DNA of 5,232 nucleotides from an uncultured Ruminococcus sp. (lineage in GTDB: Bacteria > Bacillota > Clostridia > Oscillospirales > Ruminococcaceae). A program made the position numbers and the translations under genes. The notes beneath the pieces were generated by a model. The model did no database searches. It was not told the DNA's origin and saw nothing but the letters and a program-made list of their open reading frames with translations. The DNA lies in assembly GCA_947177935.1 (NCBI GenBank), contig CAMWWG010000092.1:1-5232 (forward strand), written 5' to 3'. Positions 1-5,232 of the stretch are shown here, piece after piece (position 1 is the first letter of the stretch; each line of letters begins with the position of its first letter).

Positions 1-1
1 G

Positions 2-307
2 CTCCGTGTCAGAAATCTGCTCGCCGCATACGGTCTGATTATCGATGTAGGTGGTCTGGAACGTTTTTCAAGCCGTGTCGTTGTCGGACCCGAAATCATT
101 TCCAGGGGCTTTGTCTATGTCCGGGAGGCTGATGAGATCATCACCCAGGCAAGACAATTAATGAGTGATGAACTGCGCAAGTGTTCCCATGCGGAACTGC
201 GGGAATGGACAGCACTTAAATCCAGACTGCGGGAATCCATGTCAAATTTTATTTTTGACAATATGAAACGCACGCCCATGATTCTGCCGATTATTTTAGA
301 AATATAA
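2..307 (+). CDS. rnj: Ribonuclease J, C-terminal 101 residues (partial, 5' end outside window)
   Basis: This reading frame is open from the window edge to a TAA at 305-307 and gives the last 101 residues of RNase J, a metallo-beta-lactamase/beta-CASP nuclease. In the family, RNase J degrades and matures RNA by 5'-to-3' exonuclease and endonuclease activity in the cytoplasm. The visible part is the C-terminal domain. It contains IISRGFVYVREADE (about fragment residues 32-45), a WTALKSRLRE stretch near residue 70, and the ending RTPMILPIILEI, all close to what I recall of Bacillus RNase J1/J2 C-termini. The catalytic zinc-binding motifs lie upstream of the window, so activity and the J1/J2 assignment cannot be judged. 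The end looks intact. The next gene starts 47 bases downstream on the same strand and no clear terminator lies between, so read-through into gdpP is plausible. Confidence 0.93.
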   Translation, partial: LRVRNLLAAYGLIIDVGGLERFSSRVVVGPEIISRGFVYVREADEIITQARQLMSDELRKCSHAELREWTALKSRLRESMSNFIFDNMKRTPMILPIILEI

Positions 308-340
308 AAAGCAATTTTATTCTTGAGATCTTGGGATAGA

Positions 341-350
341 GGGGAGGTGG
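341..350 (+). promoter_or_regulatory. Strong ribosome binding site fixing the GTG start of gdpP
   Basis: GGGGAGGTGG lies just before the GTG at 355, and its GGAGGTG core (343-349) ends 5 bases upstream of the start. It is a near-perfect anti-16S match. No in-frame ATG occurs until codon 19, inside the first membrane segment, so this site decides the GTG start. Confidence 0.85.
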
Positions 351-354
351 CAGC

Positions 355-2364
355 GTGAAACCGAAATATCATGGTTTGTTTTGGGCATTTCTGGTGATTC
401 TGGTCGGGATGACAGTGATTTTATCTGTGATTCTGTTCCGTAGCGGTCAGCGTTACAGTCTGCTGTACCATCTGCCGACATTCCTGCTGGCTGTGGTCAC
501 GGCTGTCAATCTTCTGTATTCCCAGCAGTATCATATCCGATATATTGCAAAATTAAACCATGAATGTGAACAGGCAGAACTGAATACGATGCAGCGGCTG
601 CCTGTCGGAATCTGCGTCCTGGATCATGCGGACATTTTTCTGCACTGCAACCAGTTCTTTGAACAGCAGATCATGTTTGACCAGGATTTTTTCGGAAAGA
701 AACTTCCCGAATGTATTCCGATTGATCCGGCACTTCCGGAACAGGATATTCACTGGCAGGAAAGATATTATCATGTCACTGCTGTGTCTTACGAAGATCC
801 GGAAAAAAATTGTTATACCACATTTCTCTGGTCGGATAGGACGGAACTTGAACGGCTCCGGCAGGATTATGACAATTCCCGGATGTGCGTGCTTGTGATT
901 GTCATTGATAATTACGAAGATCTGATCCAGAATGCCAAAGAGAGCGAAAAACTGGAGATCAGTGCCGCCATTGAAAAATTATTGGAAGAATTTATCTCCC
1001 GGACGAACGGCATTCTCAAACGTCTCAAAAATGACAGATTTATTGCAATTCTGGAAGAACAGCATATCCAACAGTGCATTCTGGAAAAATTTCGGATTTT
1101 GGACGATGCTCGGAAGATTTGCGTCAGCAGTCGGAATAACAAGAATTTTATTACATTCTCCATTGGTGTCGGGCACGGTGCGGAAAATTTGCAGGAAAGC
1201 GAAGCGCTTGCCGTCCAGTGTCTGGACATGGCGCTGGGACGTGGCGGCGATCAGGCTGTCCTCAAGACGGAGAACGGATTCCGATTTTTCGGAGGTGTTT
1301 CCAAAGGCGTCGAGAAGAAATCCAGAGCCAAAACTCGGATTGTTGCCGGTGCGGTGCAGGATTTCATCCTCAACAGTGAAAATGTGTACTTAATGGGTCA
1401 TCGGTTCGGCGATCTGGATTCTGTTGGCTCTGCCTGCGGTCTTGCCGGAGCGATTCAGGAAATGGGAATTCCTGTGAATGTCGTGGTTGATCCGGAAAAA
1501 AATCTTTCCAAACAGTTAATTGCCATGGTCAGGCAGGAAATGGGCAAAGAATTATTCCTCACGCCACAACAGGCAATTGACACGATCACGGAGAATACGC
1601 TGTTAATCATTGTGGATACACATAACAAAGAAATTCTTGAAAGTCTGGCATTATACCAGGCGGCAAAGAAAGTGATCGTCATTGACCATCACCGGAAAAA
1701 TATTAATTATGTCGACAATGCTGTTGTATTTCATCATGAACCTTATGCGTCTTCCGCTTGTGAGATGGTCACGGAGCTGATTCAGTATTTTAAACTGGAA
1801 CATCAGGTTCCGTCCTGGTGTGCGGATTGTCTGTTATCCGGGATTATGCTGGACACGAAGAATTTTGTGATGCGCACGGGTGTCCGGACGTTTGAGGCGG
1901 CGGCATATCTGAGAAAAACAGGTGCAGATACCGTCCGTGTCAAGTGTCTGTTTTCAGATTCGATTGAAGTGTACCGGAATCGTTCGACGATCGTGTCCGG
2001 AGCAGAAATCCGGGGTTGTTATGCGATTGCAACAGCACCGGAGGGGACGCCGGAAGTGCGGTTAGTTGCACCGCAGGCGGCAGATGAGTTATTAAATATT
2101 TCTCATGTTACATGTGCATTCGTGATTTACAAAATCCAGGATACTGTGTCAATTTCAGCAAGATCACTCGGAAATGTGAATGTGCAGGTGATTATGGAAC
2201 AGCTTGGCGGCGGCGGACACCAGACAATGGCGGCGACACAGATCCGGGATGTTTCCATAGAACAGGCGCAAGAACAGCTCCGGAGCGTTCTTGCGGAGAG
2301 TTTAGAAGAAAAGCCGGAAGAAAATTCAGAAAAAAATCCGGGAGAATCCGGACTGCCGGCTTAA
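355..2364 (+). CDS. gdpP: Membrane-bound cyclic-di-AMP phosphodiesterase GdpP (DHH/DHHA1 family)
   Basis: This 669-residue protein has the full GdpP (YybT) architecture. The family hydrolyses c-di-AMP to pApA with Mn2+ and lowers this essential messenger, which affects potassium uptake, cell-wall stress and beta-lactam tolerance. Two membrane segments (about 8-28 and 36-55) are followed by a PAS-like domain (about 79-170, starting near LPVGICVLD). A degenerate GGDEF domain (about 177-315) has DNY at 185-187 and KNDRF at 225-229 instead of a GGDEF signature, so cyclase activity is not expected. The DHH domain keeps the expected metal ligands: H349, D353 and D355 in GHRFGDLD, D421 in VDTHN, D444-H445-H446, and D500 in MLDTKNF. 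DHHA1 has the GGGGHQ substrate motif at 618-623. The length is close to that of Bacillus GdpP (about 660). The extra end (about 648-669) is an acidic, Glu/Pro/Asn-rich tail. It lies between rnj and rplI, with gaps of 47 and 41 bases. Confidence 0.97.
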   Translation: MKPKYHGLFWAFLVILVGMTVILSVILFRSGQRYSLLYHLPTFLLAVVTAVNLLYSQQYHIRYIAKLNHECEQAELNTMQRLPVGICVLDHADIFLHCNQFFEQQIMFDQDFFGKKLPECIPIDPALPEQDIHWQERYYHVTAVSYEDPEKNCYTTFLWSDRTELERLRQDYDNSRMCVLVIVIDNYEDLIQNAKESEKLEISAAIEKLLEEFISRTNGILKRLKNDRFIAILEEQHIQQCILEKFRILDDARKICVSSRNNKNFITFSIGVGHGAENLQESEALAVQCLDMALGRGGDQAVLKTENGFRFFGGVSKGVEKKSRAKTRIVAGAVQDFILNSENVYLMGHRFGDLDSVGSACGLAGAIQEMGIPVNVVVDPEKNLSKQLIAMVRQEMGKELFLTPQQAIDTITENTLLIIVDTHNKEILESLALYQAAKKVIVIDHHRKNINYVDNAVVFHHEPYASSACEMVTELIQYFKLEHQVPSWCADCLLSGIMLDTKNFVMRTGVRTFEAAAYLRKTGADTVRVKCLFSDSIEVYRNRSTIVSGAEIRGCYAIATAPEGTPEVRLVAPQAADELLNISHVTCAFVIYKIQDTVSISARSLGNVNVQVIMEQLGGGGHQTMAATQIRDVSIEQAQEQLRSVLAESLEEKPEENSEKNPGESGLPA

Positions 2365-2405
2365 ATTAGAATTTAAATTAAAATTTCAGAAAGGATCTGA
2401 GAAGT

Positions 2406-2852
2406 ATGAAAGTTATTTTTATCCAGGATGTCAAAGGTTCGGCGAAGAAAGGTGATCTGAAAGAGGTTGCCGACGGTTACGCACGGAATATGTTAATCAA
2501 AAGGGGGCTTGCCGTAGAGGCGACACCGGAGAATCTGAATAAATTGCAGGGACAGCAGGCATCCGCACAGCACAAGAAAGATCTGGAAAAACAAAGTGCA
2601 GAGGAAATCCGGAGGAAGATTGACGGACAAAAAATTATAATTTCTGCAAAAGCCGGCACAGGCGGCAGGTTGTTCGGATCTGTGACATCCAGTCAGATCG
2701 CCCAGAAAATCGAAGAAGTTTATCAGTGCAAAATTGACAAGAAGAAAATTTTATTAAAATCCGAAATCAAGGCATTTGGAACATTCAGTGCAGAAATCAA
2801 GTTATATCAACAGATCTCCGCTGAAATCAAAGTAGAAGTAATTGAAAGTTAA
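2406..2852 (+). CDS. rplI: 50S ribosomal protein bL9
   Basis: This complete 148-residue protein has the normal bL9 length and two-domain layout. bL9 binds 23S rRNA near the base of the L1 stalk and helps maintain reading-frame fidelity. The N-terminal RNA-binding domain begins [11 protein letters not shown] and contains [20 protein letters not shown] (21-40). A charged connecting helix follows (about 41-75). The C-terminal domain shows GGRLFGSVT (86-94) and ends in an alternating Ile/Lys/Glu strand pattern. Compared with the family signature as I remember it, Ala13 replaces a usual Gly and Met29 replaces a usual Phe/Tyr; both look tolerable. The ATG is preceded by AGAAAGGA (2388-2395), 10 bases upstream. 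The 41-base gap after gdpP is AT-rich with no clear terminator, so joint transcription with gdpP is likely, as in the B. subtilis yybT-rplI arrangement. Confidence 0.98.
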   Translation: MKVIFIQDVKGSAKKGDLKEVADGYARNMLIKRGLAVEATPENLNKLQGQQASAQHKKDLEKQSAEEIRRKIDGQKIIISAKAGTGGRLFGSVTSSQIAQKIEEVYQCKIDKKKILLKSEIKAFGTFSAEIKLYQQISAEIKVEVIES

Positions 2853-2885
2853 TTTAATTAATTATTAATTTTTAATTGATTTAAA
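2853..2885 (+). other. A/T-only hairpin directly after rplI
   Basis: The bases just after the rplI stop are A or T except one G (2878). Bases 2853-2864 can pair with 2873-2885, giving 12 pairs with one bulged T (2880), one G-U pair and an 8-base loop. The stem has no G-C pairs and no T-run follows, so it is a poor match to a classical intrinsic terminator. It could weaken read-through, act as an AT-rich UP-like region for a dnaB promoter, or be plain AT-rich spacer. TAAAAT at 2882-2887 resembles a -10 box, but I see no good -35 box at the right distance. Confidence 0.3.
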
Positions 2886-2888
2886 ATG

Positions 2889-2915
2889 ACAATTCCACAC
2901 AGAGAGTTGAATTGT
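2889..2915. repeat. Separated inverted repeat ACAATTC / GAATTGT upstream of dnaB
   Basis: Perfect 7-base arms at 2889-2895 and 2909-2915 flank a 13-base purine-rich centre. The arm centres are 20 bases apart, about two helical turns, which would suit a dimeric DNA-binding protein. The arms could equally form a small RNA stem in the dnaB leader. Their AT-rich composition means chance occurrence is possible. I recognise no known regulator site. Confidence 0.35.
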
Positions 2916-2935
2916 GTCGGCTGGCTGTTTCAGGG

Positions 2936-2942
2936 AAAGGGG
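2936..2942 (+). promoter_or_regulatory. Ribosome binding site that decides the dnaB start
   Basis: AAAGGGG ends 7 bases before the ATG at 2950. An in-frame GTG at 2914 would add 12 residues, but it lies within the inverted repeat and has only a weak AGAGAG (2901-2906) upstream. The ATG is therefore preferred. Confidence 0.7.
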
Positions 2943-2949
2943 CATTTTC

Positions 2950-4317
2950 ATGGCAGAATTCACTGACTTTCCAAATTATCGTGACAGAGCTGATTTTGAA
3001 CTTCCCTACAGCTTGGAGGCAGAACAGACGATCCTCGGCTCGATCCTGATGAATCCCGACGTTCTGGGTACCGTTATGGAGATCCTCAAGCCGGATTGTT
3101 TCTACATTGAAGAACATAGAAAACTTTACAGGATTATGGTTAACATGTTCGGCAACAGCAGCCATATTGATGTGATTACCGTCCTGAATGAGGCAATTGC
3201 GGCGCATGTTTTTGAGACACCGGCGCAGGGCAGATCCTATCTTGCCAACATCGCCGAAAACGTTCCGACCATTGCCAACGTCCGGAGCTACTGCCGGATT
3301 GTGATGGATAAATATTATATCCGTCTTCTGGCATCATCCTGCCGGGACATTCTGACCACAATCCAACGGGGAGAAAATGACGCACAGCTCCTGATTGAAA
3401 CCGCAGAACAAAGTATTTTCAATATTCGTCAGGGCAGGAACACCGGCGGATTGACACCATTTCATGAAATCATCACAGAAGCCTATCAGCACATCGGACG
3501 CCTTGCAGGTCCTGACAGAGAATTATATGTCGGTGTCCGTTCCGGATTTTCCTATCTGGACACGATGATATCCGGGCTGAATAAATCCGACTTGATTCTG
3601 GTGGCGGCTCGTCCGGCAATGGGCAAGACAGCATTTGCGTTGAACATTGCTCAGCATGTTGCCAAGACCAACCCGGATAAACAGGTCTGCATTTTCTCTC
3701 TGGAAATGTCCAAGGAACAATTGGCGGCAAGATTTCTGTCTTCTGTGGCGCAGGTGGATTCCGGAAAACTCCGGAGCGGCAGAATTTTTGGTGATGATTG
3801 GACGAAACTCGCCGCCGCTGCAAGCTTTCTGATGAATATGCCGATTTATATTGATGATACAGCCGGGATCACCGTTGCGCAGATGAAAGCGAAACTCCGG
3901 CGGATGCAGAATTTAGGACTTGTAATAATTGATTATCTGGGATTGATTTCGTCCACAATGCGGACAGACAGCAAAGTCCAGATCGTGACGGAAATCACAA
4001 GGCAATTAAAAATTATGGCAAAAGAAATGCAAGTTCCGGTTGTGTTGTTGTCGCAGTTATCCAGAGGACCTGAAAACCGGCAGAACAAACGCCCGATGTT
4101 ATCGGATCTTCGTGACTCCGGTTCTATCGAACAGGATGCCGATGTAGTAATGTTCTTGTATCGGGATGCGTATTATAATGACAATTGCAAGACGCCAAAT
4201 GTTGCCGAGTGTATTGTTGCCAAGAACCGCCACGGCGGGACAGGAACAGTTAATTTGATCTGGGACGGACAGTTTACAAAATTCAGTTCTATGGAGAAGT
4301 CCGGTGAAAAAATTTAG
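2950..4317 (+). CDS. dnaB: Replicative DNA helicase DnaB
   Basis: This complete 455-residue protein is the hexameric helicase that unwinds the chromosome at replication forks and binds DnaG primase; the B. subtilis counterpart is named DnaC. The N-terminal helical domain starts at LPYSLEAEQTILGSIL (about 18-33) and runs to about 120. A linker region follows (about 140-180), then the RecA-like motor. Walker A is ARPAMGKTA (220-228, K226 and T227), the catalytic glutamate is E252 in FSLEMS, Walker B is LVIIDYLGL with D328, and a sensor glutamine Q369 lies in LLSQLSR. K425 and R427 in AKNRHGG correspond to the trans-acting lysine and arginine finger. Length is normal and no intein interrupts the motor. 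The ATG start is chosen over a GTG 36 bases upstream because of its ribosome binding site. Its end overlaps tilS by 14 bases. No helicase loader gene is in the window. Confidence 0.97.
   Translation: MAEFTDFPNYRDRADFELPYSLEAEQTILGSILMNPDVLGTVMEILKPDCFYIEEHRKLYRIMVNMFGNSSHIDVITVLNEAIAAHVFETPAQGRSYLANIAENVPTIANVRSYCRIVMDKYYIRLLASSCRDILTTIQRGENDAQLLIETAEQSIFNIRQGRNTGGLTPFHEIITEAYQHIGRLAGPDRELYVGVRSGFSYLDTMISGLNKSDLILVAARPAMGKTAFALNIAQHVAKTNPDKQVCIFSLEMSKEQLAARFLSSVAQVDSGKLRSGRIFGDDWTKLAAAASFLMNMPIYIDDTAGITVAQMKAKLRRMQNLGLVIIDYLGLISSTMRTDSKVQIVTEITRQLKIMAKEMQVPVVLLSQLSRGPENRQNKRPMLSDLRDSGSIEQDADVVMFLYRDAYYNDNCKTPNVAECIVAKNRHGGTGTVNLIWDGQFTKFSSMEKSGEKI
4293..4299 (+). promoter_or_regulatory. tilS ribosome binding site inside the end of dnaB
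   Basis: GGAGAAG lies within the last codons of dnaB. Its GGAG core (4293-4296) ends 7 bases before the GTG at 4304. It supports a GTG start for tilS in a different frame and implies that ribosomes finishing dnaB pass over this site. Confidence 0.7.
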
Positions 4318-5232
4318 ACATCATAAAAATAAAATTTATCAGACCATCCGGGATTTTCTGACCCGGGAACGGATTCGGGATGTGCCTGTTGCGGTGGCGC
4401 TCTCCGGAGGTGCTGACAGTGTATGCTTACTGATGGGATTGTTACACTGGCGGGATACGTTCCACGTGGAACTTTCTGCTCTGCATGTGCAGCATAATCT
4501 AAGAGGGGCAGAAAGTTTCCGGGATGAGCAATTCTGCCGGGATCTGTGTGAAACGATGGGAGTTCCCTTGCAGGTGATTTCTGTGAATGTCCGGGATTAT
4601 CAGGAAGCTTCCGGGATTTCGTCATTGGAAACCGCCGCCCGGAAATGTCGTTATGACGCATTTCAAGCACATCGTCCGGAAAATGGCCTGATTGCAACAG
4701 CGCACACGGCGTCGGACAATTTGGAAACGATTCTGTTCCGGCTGACCCGTGGGACGGGATTAAAAGGCTTGTGTGGGATTCCGCCCAGGAGAGACTATTA
4801 TATCAGACCATTACTGGAAATTACCCGATCCGAGATTGAATTATTGTTAGAACAACAACATCAGGATTATGTCACAGATTCCAGTAATTTACAGGATGAT
4901 TATACCAGGAATTTTATTCGGCACAGAATTGTGCCGTTGTTGACAAGGATCACAAGCACTCCCGAAAAATCCGGGATGATGCTGACGGATCTGCTCCGGC
5001 AGGAAGAAGATTTTCTGGAAATTTCTGCGCAGCAGGCTTATCAGGAATATTTTCAGCCGGCGGATGATTCGCTCTGGGGAATGAAAATGCTCCATCCGGC
5101 ATTACAGAGGCGTTGTATTAAAATTTATCTGGAACGTCATAAAATTCGTGCAGACTATCAGAATATTATTCTGGTGCAGAATTTGTTGCAGCATGGCGGT
5201 CATGCAGAACTTGTCCGGGGTCTGGTCACGGC
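4304..5232 (+). CDS. tilS: tRNA(Ile)-lysidine synthetase TilS (partial, 3' end outside window)
   Basis: The frame stays open from GTG 4304 to the window end, giving 309 residues of a protein usually about 430-480 long. TilS uses ATP and lysine to convert C34 of the CAU-anticodon tRNA-Ile to lysidine, so that it reads AUA; it is generally essential. The N-terminal PP-loop ATPase domain shows SGGADS at 34-39, HVQHNLRG at 61-68 followed by ES and DE, ETAAR at 109-113, ATAHTASDNLET at 131-142 followed by RLTRGTGLKGL, then RPLL and the TDSSN...YTRNFIRH segment typical of the family. The helical central domain follows, and the C-terminal tRNA-binding part is mostly or wholly outside. The usual HHxDDQ-type motif reads HTASDN here (H134, D138 and E141 kept), and HVNH reads HVQH. 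The start overlaps dnaB by 14 bases with an internal ribosome binding site. An alternative start further in would remove the conserved N-terminal helix. Confidence 0.95.
   Translation, partial: MKKFRHHKNKIYQTIRDFLTRERIRDVPVAVALSGGADSVCLLMGLLHWRDTFHVELSALHVQHNLRGAESFRDEQFCRDLCETMGVPLQVISVNVRDYQEASGISSLETAARKCRYDAFQAHRPENGLIATAHTASDNLETILFRLTRGTGLKGLCGIPPRRDYYIRPLLEITRSEIELLLEQQHQDYVTDSSNLQDDYTRNFIRHRIVPLLTRITSTPEKSGMMLTDLLRQEEDFLEISAQQAYQEYFQPADDSLWGMKMLHPALQRRCIKIYLERHKIRADYQNIILVQNLLQHGGHAELVRGLVT
4919..4936 (+). repeat. Perfect short hairpin inside tilS
   Basis: CGGCACA (4919-4925) and TGTGCCG (4930-4936) form a 7-pair stem with a GAAT loop. The bases encode the conserved IRHRIVP segment of TilS. 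No T-run follows, so it is not a terminator. It may be a coincidence of the coding sequence. Confidence 0.3.

Noticed and set aside
308..354. Promoter or terminator between rnj and gdpP
   Set aside because: AGATCT is a short palindrome and TTGAGA resembles a -35 box, but no -10 box at proper spacing and no stem with a T-run is present.
932..1393. 153-residue plus-strand frame inside gdpP
   Set aside because: It overlaps the GdpP GGDEF-to-DHH region in another frame. Its sequence is rich in Arg, Ser and Trp, typical of a frame-shifted shadow, and it matches no family I know.
2365..2405. Terminator in the gdpP-rplI gap
   Set aside because: The AATTTAAATT palindrome (2370-2379) has no loop or GC pairs and no following T-run. 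It looks like AT-rich spacer.
2897..2905. Possible DnaA box near dnaB (reverse strand reading close to TGTGGA)
   Set aside because: Only part of the consensus matches and no second box is nearby, so neither an origin nor DnaA control is supported.
2914..2949. Longer dnaB reading frame starting at GTG 2914
   Set aside because: The extra 12 residues do not resemble a DnaB N-terminus, the GTG lacks a good ribosome binding site and it overlaps the inverted repeat. ATG 2950 has AAAGGGG at proper spacing.
4314..4697. 127-residue minus-strand open frame opposite tilS
   Set aside because: It lies entirely antisense to clear TilS motifs, has a low-complexity basic/proline composition and shows no recognisable domain or ribosome binding site. 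It is a shadow of the real gene.
1..5232. c-di-AMP (ydaO-type) riboswitch, mobile element, CRISPR array or defence system
   Set aside because: All spacers are under 100 bases, the genes are intact housekeeping genes, and no direct repeats, transposase motifs or terminal inverted repeats are seen.

Overview
The window is one strand of compact bacterial housekeeping DNA. All five genes are on the plus strand. They are the 3' end of an RNase J gene, gdpP (cyclic-di-AMP phosphodiesterase), rplI (ribosomal protein bL9), dnaB (replicative helicase) and the 5' two thirds of tilS (tRNA-Ile lysidine synthetase). The gene content points to the Bacillota: RNase J plus GdpP is typical of that phylum, and the gdpP-rplI-dnaB core matches the yybT-rplI-dnaC cluster of Bacillus subtilis. 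A tilS gene directly behind dnaB, the TilS motif variants, moderate GC and a bias toward the arginine codon CGG suggest a clostridial lineage, perhaps Oscillospirales (Ruminococcus-like). That last step is inference, not proof.

Layout: 1-307 holds the RNase J C-terminus. A 47-base gap carries a strong ribosome binding site for gdpP (355-2364, GTG start). A 41-base AT-rich gap precedes rplI (2406-2852). A 97-base spacer (2853-2949) is the only sizeable intergenic region. It opens with an almost pure A/T tract that can fold into a weak hairpin, continues with a separated dyad (ACAATTC / GAATTGT), and ends with the dnaB ribosome binding site. dnaB (2950-4317) overlaps tilS (4304 to beyond the window end) by 14 bases, which suggests translational coupling. 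No stretch of 300 bases or more lacks a gene. I see no RNA genes, CRISPR arrays, insertion sequences, attachment sites or riboswitches.

How the genes fit together: the products act in RNA turnover (RNase J), second-messenger control (GdpP degrades c-di-AMP at the membrane), translation (bL9 on the ribosome, TilS on the tRNA-Ile anticodon) and replication (DnaB). They share no single pathway. The close spacing suggests shared transcription in a growth-related operon, with 2853-2949 as the most plausible place for a separate signal.

I found no convincing new biological system. The points worth a second look are small: the structured rplI-dnaB spacer, the coupled dnaB-tilS overlap, taxon-specific TilS motif changes, the acidic repeat-like tail of GdpP and the codon bias.
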